Source: Tetrahymena elliotti 4EA (taxonomy: Eukaryota; Ciliophora; Oligohymenophorea; Hymenostomatida; Tetrahymenidae). Taken from it: DNA of 64,000 bases. The position numbers were made by a program, and so were the translations under genes. Under the pieces are notes generated by a model that was not told where the DNA came from, ran no database searches, and worked only from the letters and a program-made list of their open reading frames with translations. The stretch lies in NCBI GenBank assembly GCA_000231825.2, contig JH720304.1, positions 1,586,019 to 1,650,018 of the forward strand, in the 5' to 3' direction. Positions 11,410-23,590 of this stretch are shown here, in pieces; the stretch's first letter is position 1; each line of letters opens with the position of its first letter.

Positions 11410-12239
11410 TTTTATGTATTATTCCTTAAAGTAATTTTTTCTTTATTAGAGACTAGTTAATAAATAGCTTACAATATTTATTTAATAATTGTGCATTTTT
11501 ATTTTTTTTTATAAGTTTAATATTACACTAATTATTAATAGAATGTTAAGATGATTTTATCTTATTTTGAATTGCTTTTAACTTAATTTAAAAAATTAAT
11601 TAATTAAATTGATTTTATGGGTAAAAACTAAAGTTAAATTAGAAAATAGAAGTTAATTTCTTAAATATTGATGACTCAAATAATTGTTTTTAATTTAATT
11701 TGAAATTATATTTAAGATTTTATGCATGACTAAAACAATCTCCAATAACATTCATTTCCATTTTAATATTTACAATAATAAGTACTATGAACACAGAATA
11801 AAAATATATTTAAACCTAAATTGTTATCGTTTTTTTACATCAATATGCTTTAGCGAAATAGCTAGCAATATTTTAACACAATATTTACTTTGATATCTTT
11901 TGATGGGAATAAATTAAAATAAGAAAAGTATTTTTTTATTTATTATTATTAGCTGAATGGATTTTATGAATATCATATTTCGTTCATTAAAAAAAAAATA
12001 AACAATTTTATGATCTTGAATATCCATAACTTTTTGAAGTTAAAATATCCTACTTCTGTAGTAATAAAATAATAAAAAATTGTGATATTCTATTTTAAGA
12101 TGAAGCTCAGAAAAATAGTATTAATTTTTTTATTTTTTCTAAAGAAATAGTTACAAATGGAATATTAGATATTATTAGGATGTAAGGTAAATATTAAAAT
12201 GATTTCTTTTATTTTATAAGTTGGATAATATTTTGTTTA
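11410..12239. other. Intergenic, holds a decayed copy of the preceding gene's tail
   Basis: Between the 561-aa gene (+) and the 3' end of TMEM107 (-) I see no gene. At 11624-11658 there is a near-copy of the last codons of the upstream gene (compare 11376-11408: AAACTAAATTAAGCTAGAAAATAAAAGTTAAT), suggesting a small tandem duplication that included its 3' end. Confidence 0.5.
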
Positions 12240-12904
12240 TCAAAGTTGCTTATATTTTTATACAATAAAGATAGCTAATAACAAGAATTCTAAGCCCATA
12301 GGTATTACTCTATTAAATAATAAAAAACATTATATTATTCATTACATTAATAAAAAAATATATTTTACGTAAAAATTCCAAATATATATTTTAGTGATCT
12401 ATAATTCCAGCCATCAATAATGTACCATGTTGTAAGAAATGCCCCAATAAAATGAATGAAAATTTCTATATTAATAATTAAAGAATTAATAATGAACCAT
12501 CAAAAAGAAATAATAAATTTTACATATTGAATTGAAAAAATCATAAAATAGGTTTCTGCCATGTATTAATATCATTATCTCAAAAATTAAAAATACTAAG
12601 TTTATGGATCCCACTGTCTATACTCTTTTTCATTATTTGTTTTACAAGTCAGTAAAATGCAAATTTTTAAAATGTTAATTTACTCTTTAAGTGCTGGGTC
12701 ATATATTGATGATTCTCCTATTGGCGTATTCGATGGTATTCCAGCATATATATTTTAAATCTATTGCAATAATAATAAATGAATTAATCTCTACTAAATT
12801 GAAATCTTAAATACAGGAGAGTAGATGGTTATAGTAACTACCAATAAATGAAAAATAAGAAACAAAAATTTTATTGGAATAATGAATTTAGTTCCTGAGC
12901 TCAT
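12240..12904 (-). CDS. TMEM107: TMEM107 homologue, ciliary transition-zone membrane protein
   Basis: Five short exons: 12904-12815, 12760-12684, 12624-12524, 12465-12369, 12309-12240 (435 nt, 144 aa), separated by introns of 54-59 nt with matching phases. The whole protein aligns by eye with animal TMEM107 (140 aa). TM1 is FLFLIFHLLVVTITIYSP, followed by an extracellular loop ending ...SSIYDPALKEVQ. TM2 is VGSINLVFLIFEIMILIHG. The family-typical NSIQIFIHFIGAFLTTWYII contains TM3 and begins like the animal NSTQSLISIGAH segment. TM4 is YIFGIFTVIPMGLEFLLLAI, and the basic end is QKYKQL. TMEM107 is a four-helix protein of the MKS module at the ciliary transition zone and helps control ciliary membrane composition. 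No exon exceeds 101 nt, so simple ORF calling misses the gene. Confidence 0.88.
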
Positions 12905-13263
12905 AATAATTTCTACAAAAGTTGAATAATTCTAATTTATAAAATAATAGGATATCTATTTATTCTTGCTATAGTATCAATCTGTATTTAAACTAATTTT
13001 AAATTAATTAATTGTTTTTTGATAATTTTCTGAATCAAATTTTGAAAAGATATTTTGATTTTGTATAAAATCTAAATAATAAATACATTTACAAATATAA
13101 AACAGCTTTTTCAAAAACAAAAAATAACCAATCTCTCAAACATTAATTAACAAAAAAGAGACAGATTTCATTTTAATTTATTTTAAAATTATTCTTTTTA
13201 TTTTTAAAATAAAATGATTTATTTATTTAACTTTTATTTGATGAATTTTATTCATAATTTATT
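12905..13263. other. Intergenic between two minus-strand genes
   Basis: These 359 nt presumably contain the TMEM107 promoter and the 3' UTR of the upstream ubiquitin-like gene. Nothing else is visible. Confidence 0.5.
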
Positions 13264-14128
13264 TCAAAGTAGCAGAGGGATTTTTTATTTAGGACGCCCT
13301 ATTTCTTTAACGACTATATTTATATTAGTCCATTGATTTTCTTGAAGTATTCTACTTAAATTCTCTGAATCTAAAGTATTTACTATTATCCAATTTTATA
13401 ATTTATAAGGAATTTCTATCCCATGACTTATTATTTTTCCATCTAAAATCCATAAGCATTATTTAAATATAAAATCTGTCACTTAGCAAAAAGGATTTGC
13501 ATTTAATTCCCTTTATTTTTTATAAATAATCATTAAAATTTAACTGGACTTCTTTTATATATGAAAAAGTGAAATATAAAAAGCACAATAAAATAAAATT
13601 TAATTAAAATTACTTAAATGGACAAGTTGGACATTTAAGCTAACTAATCAAATAATTATAGTTATGAGTTCCTAATCCTAATTGCAATATGATATCTTTA
13701 TTATAATTTAAACATCTTTTGTTTTTGCATACTATGTTTAGATTTAATCCTTTTGTTATACTATCAAATTTTGATGGTTTAGTTGAAATTATATCCAAAC
13801 TTGTCATGTTTCCATAGTCAAGCTATCCTTTATTTGAAACACTTTTAGCCTAAGATCTTGTTTAAATATTGAGCATTTTTAAGTATATAATATCACTGCT
13901 CTTAACTTTATTTTAGTAAAGAGTTGAAGAAGAATTTAATATCCCTGCAGATGATTTATGCTGAAATGAGAATTAAACTTTAAAAGGATTAAGCCTTAAT
14001 TGATTTGCTATTTTGTTTTCAATTTCTTTTATTAATGTATGCTAAGGAATTTGAAGATCAATATATTTATCACTATCTATAATTTATATGCGCACAAAAA
14101 TAATATTATTTGGTGCTTTCTTAATCAT
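13264..14128 (-). CDS. Ubiquitin-like domain protein with paired-cysteine module
   Basis: Two exons, 14128-13614 and 13510-13264, are joined across a 103-nt intron in phase (762 nt, 253 aa). Residues 8-85 look like a beta-grasp ubiquitin-like fold: first strand NIIFVRIQIID, second strand KYIDLQIPQHTL, helix IKEIENKIANQLRL, strands KVQFSF and SSDIIYLKML. After a linker comes a probable metal-binding part, VCKNKRC...LKCPTCPFK...NPFC...KQC (Cys-x4-Cys, Cys-x2-Cys, then Cys). The C-terminal segment (CLWILDGKIISHGIEIPYKL... to QENQWTNINIVVKEIG) has beta-strand character. I infer a ubiquitin-like adaptor with a zinc-binding module; the exact family is not recognised. It is divergent from the neighbouring 92-aa gene, with only 127 nt between start codons. 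Confidence 0.8.
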
Positions 14129-14255
14129 TGTAATCTTTTAATGCTAAAATATAAAAAGCAAATAAATTTGATATCATAAAAAATTTTAATTAATTTTATA
14201 ATACAAACTAAATAGTATTATTTAATATTAGATTAAATTCCTTAAAGTTTTACAA
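14129..14255. promoter_or_regulatory. Short bidirectional promoter region
   Basis: Only 127 nt of A/T-rich sequence separate the start codons of two divergent genes (13264-14128 on minus, 14256-14630 on plus). Both promoters and 5' UTRs must fit here. No specific motif is recognised. Confidence 0.5.
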
Positions 14256-14630
14256 ATGTTTATCAAAAACCTAAGACAATCAAAACTACTGAGTGATATA
14301 CAAAAATTAGTACATTTTCTAAATGGCTTCAATAATAATGAAGCAATATAGAAGAGAAATTTAAGCCCTAGCTTGCAAATCAGTGTTAAAAAATTAAATG
14401 AAAACTGAAATTAAGATTAATCTGAATATAATGAATTTGGGTCTTTGATGATTGACAATCTCTTTTCTATTATTTTAGGAAACATGTCCAAAAGGACATT
14501 TCCTCCTATCTTTTCAAAGGCATTTAATTCTTTCTTATAAATTTTTCAGAAAGAGCTATTTAGTGAGGCTATTAGGATTACTCATTAAATGAAAAAGGAA
14601 CATCAAATTTATTTTGATGTATAAAATTGA
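14256..14630 (+). CDS. Small 92-aa protein, unrecognised
   Basis: Two exons, 14256-14382 and 14479-14630, are joined by a 96-nt GT-AG intron in phase 1 (279 nt in total). The predicted protein starts MFIKNLRQSKLLSDIQKL and ends KELFSEAIRITHQMKKEHQI...QN. It is basic, helical and soluble-looking, without a clear signal peptide; the Arg/Lys-rich amphipathic N-terminus could be mitochondrial. The intron is a multiple of three and contains an in-frame TGA, so the unspliced transcript would stop early. The alternative, reading through that TGA, is less likely. Family unknown. Confidence 0.6.
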
Positions 14631-15918
14631 TATTTTTTATTTTAACTCTTCAACTTCAAGAATGTTTTACTTATTGAAAATTTTTTTAAATTAAAAAAAT
14701 ATATCTAAAATATTAATAAAAAATACTTTAAATAAAAAAAAGTTTGATCTTACATTAATTTAAAAAAAAAATTTTCAGCTTATCATTTTAAATATTTATA
14801 TTTCATTATACAAAAAAGCTTTTCTTTTTTTAAAAACACAAAAATAAGTTATTGTTGAGAAATAATATTTGATTTTATTTTAATCTTTTAAAACAAAACA
14901 TTTTTTAAGATTAAGGATAGGATAATATGTAAAATTCGGGTTTATATTTTTGATAAAAAAAGAGAATAATAACAGCTGTAATTTTATTTCATTGTGAGTG
15001 AATACATAAATTTAAATGGAATGATTTCCAGTAGTAGATTAAACTAAGTATTTGAAGCACATATTTGCTTTATTTATATATCAGATTCAAAATCAAAATC
15101 CAGGGTTTTTTTTATCTGAAAAATTAAGCTTCTCAATAATGACCACTTTTTTTAAAATGATTTATTAGATTCTATTAAAATAAAATTATAAAGTTCAATA
15201 CTAAGCATTATGTATCCTGCACACTATTTTTCAGTAGAAATAATTGATACTCAATAATATAGCCTATCCCATTAAAATTTTATTGAGTTATAAAACTAAA
15301 TTAAAAAAATTTATCTGAGAATAAATAAATATTTTTATCACAAAAATTTCTTAAACTTTTGAAAAAAAATTCAAGGTAATTTTTTATTTAAAGTTCTGTT
15401 TGATCATAAAATCTAGGTGCTTAAATTCTTTTTACTCACAGTTTTTTTACTCAACAAATAAACTTTTATTAGTTGAATTTATAGTTATTTTCATACACAT
15501 TTACATTTATGCTTAATAGAAAATCTTTTAATGAGCTTTTTAATTATTGTATTGATTCTGATTAATTAAGGGCCTATAAAAAATTCTATTAAATTCTTTT
15601 TGTTTTAAAAATCAAATTTTAAGAATTATGATATGCTATTTTGTAGAAATCAAATTAACAAAATTGCTTTTTTTAAATAATTGAAAATTGAAAAATGTAT
15701 TTATCAAATTAAAAAAACCTAACAAACTAAAAACAAATAAACAAAATGATTTAATTTTAAACAAATAAAAGAAAAAAAGAAGTCATAATAAACTAATTAA
15801 ATACTAAAAATTAAACGAGTTAGTTTTAAATGTACTTTTATTTAAAAAAATTTATATTTTTAATATGTCTTTATTTTATTTTAATCATTTTTAATAAGCA
15901 ATCTTATGTTCATAAGAT
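14631..15918. other. Intergenic, no gene supported
   Basis: This 1.29-kb A/T-rich stretch lies between the 92-aa gene and the 3' end of the large Tmc-like gene. Some moderately long TGA-free frames exist on the minus strand around 14800-15100, but with no conserved motif or clear splice structure. I call nothing. Confidence 0.4.
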
Positions 15919-18900
15919 TCATTCATATCTTAATCTTTTAAGCATATTAAGAATAATTTCTTCTGATAACTTTTCTTCAGGTATAATTGTGAGCAATAAA
16001 TTCATGAGCAATATTCTCCTTCTAAGATAAAACCAATTTATTGCTAATACAAAAGCTATTAAACATGCATAGAGTATACCCAGTATAGTAAGGTATTATG
16101 TTAGAAAAGTTTATATATCATTAGAAATAAGTGAGATGCTTGCATTTACATTAGAACTAAAAAGATGGGGTACTTCATCTTATCTGTTAAACCCCTAGAA
16201 AAGATAAAGTCTATAACAATCATCATTGAGATAATTCTTAATTTAGTCATAGTTTAAAGGATCAGATTGTGAGTAACTAAAAATTTGAGGAAAAGTAATT
16301 ATACATTTAGTTAGTTAGGTATAGATTTAACTTAACCCAAGTTTATTTGTAAGATCACCATCTAAACATGGAAACGAAGTAACTACAGGGCATATATTTC
16401 CTTCAAATAGATCTTTAATATTTTGCTTCTAAAGACTAGGGATTGGATTTGAATTATCATAGACAAGATTTTGATTACCGCTCATAAGTGAGTTTAATAA
16501 ATTGAGATTATCTTATTAACAAGTTCTAAATGAATCAATATCATAAATTTTATAGTAAGGAAGATCTTATGCCATGTACCTATCAAAAGCAAGAATAGCA
16601 CTACATACTTTTAGAGAATTGATTGATAAGTGAGTTTAGAATGTCATAAAATTTTTTAATACAGGATATTTTAGTGTTGAGTTTTAAGAGTTAGTGTAGA
16701 CAATAATGAATGCAAAGTAAACTACTGAAGCTGCTATGAGTAATAATTAAACCCAAACTCTTTTAAGTATACTAAGCTTCTAGATCAAAATTAAAGATTA
16801 TAAATTTAAGCTTCTTTTATTAGTATTACTTGATTAAAGGCTAGAATTTTCTTTGTATTTTTTATTTATGGCTTTTATGTCAAATTAATCATATCTCATC
16901 CAAAAAATTCCATTATAATTAAATTTAAGCCAGTCCCACAAATCCAAATTTATTAACTATTTAATTATGGCTAATTTATTAATTTCAATCTCAGCTTATT
17001 CCTTAGTTATTCTGCTTACTATCATTAGAATTTACTCTTAGTACATGTTTATGTAATACATTAATGGAATTAAGATGACACCAACACTCAAAAGAGATAT
17101 AATAGCAATAATAGAAATAATAGTGAAGGAATTAGTCAAGCTATCAACTGTATCAGATACTCTTCCAATCAAATCACTAACTTGTGAGATTACATTTTTT
17201 TAAAAAGTTAAGTAATTTTTCTTTAAAAAAAGGAAGCTATCTTTTTATTGTAGCTGGGTTTAATTAGACTGTAAAAAAAACATTTATGTTTAAACATTTT
17301 CATAAATCATATTTAAAACAATATTTTCATCTTGTGGCTAATAATCTTTAAAAAATGTGTATCTCTCTTAATAAAATTGATCATTTTTTATTAGCTCCCA
17401 GCTCTCACTTACTATTTAGGAGTTATTATTATAAAGTGAGGCATACATTTTTGCAGAGCGAGTAATATAATTCTAAGATTATTTGAGTAAACTTTGATTT
17501 GAATCATCTTTTAAATAACCTAAATTAATTTGAAGTTAAGCATATTTACCCATCAAAGAAATAGTGTATTGCCTTTAAAATTACCTAGGTACTCTTACAA
17601 TAGCAACATAGTCACTAAAACTCTTTTTGTAATTTAAAAATTTAAATAAGAATAAATTTTTTACTTTTTAAGAAAATTTTCCATCTAAAAGAATTTTTTA
17701 GAGAAATTATAATCTAAAGTATCCTCTATCCTTGATATTATATTTTTATATTGATAAATTTTTCCTATTTTGGTAGTGTTTTGTATTTAATAAGTAAAAT
17801 TTAAAATATCTTGTTGGAAGACCATTAGAGCTAAATTATTTTGAACGATGTCATAAATTAAAAAGCAAATAAATTTTAAAGGGATAAATGCTTTGATTAA
17901 AATGTCCTCTTCAATTAATTAAAGAAAAAAAAAATAATTTAAAAAGAATGATGAAATTTAAGAATTTTACACTCATGGCTTTTGAAATGACATCAATGCT
18001 GATCACATTTAAGACTACAAAAGTCAAAAAGAAAAAAAATAATATAAACTTATAGTAAAGAGCTGTTTTTGGCAACCTCTTTGATGATAGAATTTCTTTT
18101 TTTTAAATTATGAATTAAATAAAATTAGCTAAAATAATTTTTAAAATTTACCTCTTAAAAAGAATCCTCCATATCTAGTTCTCGTAGAAGAAGAGCTTGA
18201 TTTGACACTACCTTCCATCATATCTTTGACATTTTCATCCTTTTTAAGACCTTTTTAGAGTAAAAGTTCAATTTAGATATTTTTTTAATCCAGGTTTGAA
18301 TATTAAGTTTTTTTTGTTGATTTTATAGACATTTATTATTTAAAAATGCCTTTTTTTTATTTTTAGCGTTTTTTTTTTTAAGATCTTATTTCTTCTAATT
18401 ATCCATCAATATCTTCTTGCTGTTCTATGCTTTTCTAAAATTTGAATTCCATGTTTTGCTCATCGCTGGAGTTATCATCGTCATATTCTTATCCATCTTT
18501 TTTTCTTGCAAATATATTTTGAGTTTTGGTTCTAGGAATATAATCTTTCTGCCCTTCTCCAACATCATTAATACTTTCTGAATAATAAAATATTATGAAA
18601 AATTAAATATTAATTTAAAATTTTTACAAACTGATGGTGTATCCATTCTTTAAGAATAATCATTAAATGTGTAGGCTAATTCATTTGGGTTTTAAAATAC
18701 AGGCTTTTGTGTATTATCGATGGCATTAAAAGAATTGTCTTGATGATTATTTATAAATGAATTTAGCATGGTATCATTAGAAACTTCTTAGTTATTAACA
18801 TGCTAACTTTTTTTGTTTTATTAAAGATTGTCTTTTTATTTTGGAATAGGAGATAATTCAGCTGAGACCTTATTTAAAAGAGAAGGAGATTCCTTTCCAA

Positions 18901-21900
18901 CAGAAGTATTTTAAAGTATGGAATCTTTACTTACATAATCAGGATAACTCTTTTTTGATTAGTTTGAATTCTATTTCTAAAATAGTCTATGACTATCATC
19001 TATTAATAAGCTGTTGTTGCTTTCAATTTTCTATTTAGATGATAGTTCAAAATTTTGATTAAAATTATTGTTTGCTTCCTCTGAATCCTTTTTAGTTAGA
19101 TGAATTGGATTTTTTGAATTATCTTTCACTTCGATTAGTGATTTAACTTTCTCTATCATTTGTTTTTCTTACAATATTTCCATTTGAGCCTCTAAAATAG
19201 CATTCTCAAGTGCGATACTAAATGAACTTAAATTAGAATTCTGTTACAATACTTTTTTGATTTGGTAATTGGGGTCAAGTTTTTTAATAAAATTTTTTGG
19301 CATTCTAAATTTATTTAGGATTTCTTAATTTAGAATTTTTGTTGAAGATTTTTAGTATTCTTCATGAAGATTTATCTAGCCTAAAAGAGTTTGAAATTTC
19401 TATTCTTTATTATGATCCTCTTCTTCGCCAGATGAAACTTCTTTAATTTCTTCATTTTCTTAATTCTCATCTGAATTACTCTCTTCTTCATCTTTTTCAC
19501 TTACTATTTAATTGTCCTGAGTCTCGAATTTTTAACTCTCTTTTAAATTCTAAGAAAAGTTTTGAGTATCATCTTTTTATTCACCTTTTAATAACCTTTT
19601 ACCCTTTATATTATCTAATAGTTTATTTTAAAAAATACTGTAAGCAGATTTTTCTTGTTATTTATTTTCTGCATCATTTTGCCCATTAGGTGAGATTTAA
19701 CCTTGCGATTTCATCTTGACTAAACTATTAATCATATTGATAGGTATATCCTTAAATTTACTAGAAGCAGAGCTTGAGTTCATTGTTAATTTAATGCTTT
19801 AAAAATCTTTATAGCTATTACTAAAATTTTAAAGTCTAGACAGCTACGTGCCAAATTATGACATCAAACCTATACTTGTAGTTGCACCTAAATATGTAAT
19901 CATGCTTTTGGTGAAATCCATTTTCTTTCCAACAGCTTTTTTATTGATTGTTAAGTCATGAAATTTCAGTATAAAATATACATCTTTATTTGAAGTCCCT
20001 TCTTATTTGTTAAAGTTAAACTTGTTTAAATGCATAGAATATTTAAAGAATAATCTGATTTAAAACATCTTCAATGATCTAGAATCTTTACTATAACTAA
20101 ACTTACTTTTAATGTCTTATGAACTAACATTTTAAGAAGAGGTTATCTATCCTAAATTCTTTTTGAGCATTTTAAAAGCCTAGAACTAATCTAAGAAATC
20201 TAAAGTCTCTTCACTCAGTAGATCAATATCGGAAATATCTAAATTATTTTTAACATCTTTAGAATTTTTTTAACAATAATCAATGTAATGATTAAATTAT
20301 TAAATTGTCTATTCATAGCTTTCAGATAAGTTATACCATCCTTTGGTTGTCTTCTCTATTTAAACATTCATTTCATTTGATTATAAAATTTATTTTATAT
20401 CTTCTTTTTTTTACCTGAAAATCTTCAAAATATCTTTGAAAAATATAAAAGCATAATATTTGTAAAGAATTTGGCTTGGTTTAGGAGGTTTTTTTACTTC
20501 ATTAAATAGCTTTGAAATGAGATTTTAAGTAACTCCTACAACCATACCTTTTCTATTAAAAACAAGGAAGTCAAACGCAGAATTGATTTTTAAAATGTTG
20601 CCTGCCATTTAAAAATCATCTGTGCTTGTAAATATATAATCGATATATATCTTTACTTATTATATAAAGCCTTCTTTAGATTAGATAAATGAATAGAAAT
20701 TACTTTAAATCAGAGAACTCTTACCGCTTTCTATGTAATGCTTCATAAACTAATCATGAAGTCTTGAAATATACTATGGCATCAAATCATTAATTTTTTA
20801 GACTTGACCTCCTTCCTCCTTACTATAGCCAAAATATTCCATAAATTTTTGATCTTTTTTAGACACAATTCTTCCCATGTTTTAACTTAAACTGACAATT
20901 ATAGTTTAAACATTTCCTTGAACAAAGTTAGATGAATGAATGATTTCAACATTTTTAAGCATATCTCTATTTTTAATATCGTCTCCTATTTCATCTAATT
21001 ATTACGCCTTAACTGTGTCATTTAATACAACTAAATAAAATAGAATTTTAAGTTTCTAAAGCTAATAGCTATCATATTTTTAGACATTCTTATCTATTTA
21101 TTTTAGTTTAAATTGAAACTGCATACTTAATTTTTGAATGTTTACAGCTAAATCCAAACTTTTTACCTAAAATTTATCCATATCACTGTACCCTATAAGC
21201 ATATTTTACCAGAATTCAATCTTTTTTTATATGCAAGAAATAACAAGAGGGATAAATTTAGCACAAATATAATCTATTTATATGACTGTATACACTGTTA
21301 ACTCCTAATTCCTCTATACGAAGCTTGATGATTTATCAGAATTTTCTTTTGATTATTCCAATCTGTCGTCTAGTTTATACTCAACAGCTCTACATAACAC
21401 CTCAGACACCATTTAAAAGTAATAAGAAGATTTCTTTATATTTTTAGATAAGTACTACTTAATCTAAAAATAAGCTTTAGGAGCATTTCCGTACAACTTG
21501 TATAAAAAGGAGATATATTTTAGATTTATATGTTCAAGATCATCCCTACTATTTTTTATGTTTTATTGGTCTAAAACCCACAAAAAAATGATGTTTATAA
21601 AATCATTGATGTAATTAAGATCAACTCTCTATTTCTTAATTAAATAGCTTTTATCTTTTTACTTGCAAAGACACTTACTATGATTGCAGTTAGAAAAATG
21701 GATTTAAAATAATTATATCAATTCACATTTCGCATTTTCGCTGTGTGAGCTTTCATTAGCCAAAAACATAAGCTATTCTAAATAAATATCAATATAATAT
21801 ATTTTCTATTCATAAAAATGGGAGCTATTATCATAGAAATTTGACTTCATAATAGAATGGTATCTATGGTTGATTAAAGTTTAAAATGTGCTTTGAGATA

Positions 21901-22828
21901 GTATACCAAATAAGACGATGTAATAAAAAAGTTCATTTCCTGATATAAGATTACTGCCAAATATCCAAAAACTGCAAATTAAATTAATAGAGAGATATTA
22001 AGAAGAGCATACGGTGTAAAATCTAAGAATCTATTAATCTCTATAGGGAATGTTGAGATAAATATCAAATAAATTTAGTAAAGAATATATGAATGAAATG
22101 ACAAACTTTAATGAATCAGCAAAAGAAGAGTCAATGTAGTAGACAAAGGTAAGGCTACATTTTAAAAGTTGTAGTAGAACCATCAGCTTACTAAATTTTC
22201 TTTTAAATTTGTTAGACTCTTCAAATTAATAATTTCTAAAAAAAAATGTAGTAACCATTGATGTACAAACACCGAGAAGAGCACCAAGAGATGCAAAAAT
22301 CCATAAATAGATAGGAACTTAGCAACCATTAGATCTTTGTGATGTCAGAAAGCTCCTACGCCCACAAAATATCATTCCGAAATTTATTTCCATTACTGGT
22401 ATCAAAAACACAAAATTATATAATGTAAAGTAAGTATTTAAAATTTAGTTTATATTCTTGAATAAACTCAAATATTTAGTGTAGAGGTATTTATTTTTAT
22501 TCATTAAAAGTGCTAAGATAGCAACATAAATGAAATAGCTATATATTATCAGTTGAATTAGCACAAAAAATCCTAATGTTAAAGCATCATTTCCTTTTAA
22601 AAAAAGTAGGAAGGTTAGTGAAGAAACTTCGTTAGCGCGAGATAATGAGCTAATCTTTTCATCATTAAAAAGCTTAGATTCATAATTAGTAAGGTTGTAT
22701 CCAAGCAACTGTAAGAACTTAATTAAAATTATTAACTTATACAGCTAAGTAGGAATATTGTAATTTGGCTTTTCCTCTATTATTTCAAGAATTGTCTTGC
22801 AGTATGCTCTAAAAAACCAGAAGTTCAT
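15919..22828 (-). CDS. PAS-domain multi-pass membrane protein, Tmc-like family
   Basis: Five exons: 22828-18628, 18577-18152, 18095-17971, 17906-17665, 17620-15919 (6,696 nt, 2,231 aa), with introns of 44-64 nt. The N-terminal 400 residues hold many hydrophobic helices (LTLGFFVLIQLIIYSYFIYV, IYLWIFASLGALLGVC, FYYIVLFGILSQSTF). A cytoplasmic part follows with Cys/His clusters (FSNCNHSKCLCKQK) and the motif KYISFLYKLYGNAPKAYFQIKQ. A PAS-type region is at about residues 630-780 (NDLMPQYISRLHDQFMKHYI). A low-complexity acidic/Asn-rich section covers about residues 1040-1530. At least four C-terminal helices follow, near 1560, 1830, 1950 and 2180, and the end is LTIIPEEKLSEEIILNMLKR. The layout matches the large ciliate PAS/Tmc (tiny macrocysts-type) family, thought to be sensory membrane proteins; ligand unknown. 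Confidence 0.88.
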
Positions 22829-23590
22829 TTGAATTTTTTTTCTTAATCTTCTAAATTTTTAATAAAAAAGTTTACTTATTTAAATTTAATATGTTTATTT
22901 ATTTGTTTGTTTGCTCTTTTGATTTATTGATTGATAACTTTAATCAGTTTATCAAAGAAAAAAAAAATGATGAGTAGTACAAATTGATGTTTATTTTTTA
23001 ATTACTTGGAGATTTTATTATTGATGTTAAAGATTAAGGTAGTTATTTTTATGTCTTATTACTCAAGTTTTTTTTCTAAAAAATAGGATTTAAAATCCAA
23101 AAATTAACTCTGGTAAAGACAAAATAAAAATAAATACTTGTCAAAAATACAATTCTAAAAACTAATATTATTTAGTTTTATTTTTCCTCTAAAATTTCAA
23201 GTAATACTCCTAAAAAAAACAAAAAATACATTTAAATTTTTTGTATTAATCTTCTAAATTTTTAATGATAATCTTAAAACAAAACTTATTTGAAAGTTAA
23301 TTCTCTTGTTTATTTGCTTGCTTGTTCGTTTTTGCTTAATTGAATGATAACTTTAGTCAGTTTGTAAAAGAAACAAAACTAAAAAAATAGTTAAGATAAT
23401 TAAGTGTACAAATTGATATTAATGTTTTAAATTAGTTGAGTTTTTATTTTTATTCATATTTTTTTATTCCAGCTTATTTCAAAAAACTATGATTTAAATT
23501 CCAAAAACTTGATAAAAACAAAATAAAAATAAATATTTGTCAAAAATACAATTTTAAAAGCAAAGATTATTTAGTTCTTGTAAATTCAAA
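22770..23590 (-). repeat. About 410-bp tandem duplication of the Tmc-like gene's 5' end
   Basis: Copy 1 (about 22770-23180) covers the first 55-60 nt of the coding region plus about 350 nt upstream. Copy 2 (about 23181-23590) follows directly. Anchors: CCTCTATTATTTCAAG at 22774 against CCTCTAAAATTTCAAG at 23186; AATCTTCTAAATTTTTAAT at 22845 and 23248; and AAAATAAAAATAAATAYTTGTCAAAAATACAATT near 23121 and 23520. Offsets of 399-412 nt show small indels. Copy 2 has a degraded coding fragment without the ATG. Confidence 0.85.

Noticed and set aside
14401..14412. In-frame TGA as selenocysteine or readthrough in the 92-aa gene
   Set aside because: A 96-nt GT-AG intron removes it in phase; no selenocysteine context is visible.
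20342..20416. Intron inside the PAS-Tmc gene near residue 805
   Set aside because: The frame is open straight through (IFRQKKEDIKQILQSNEMN) and exon length and phase fit without an intron.
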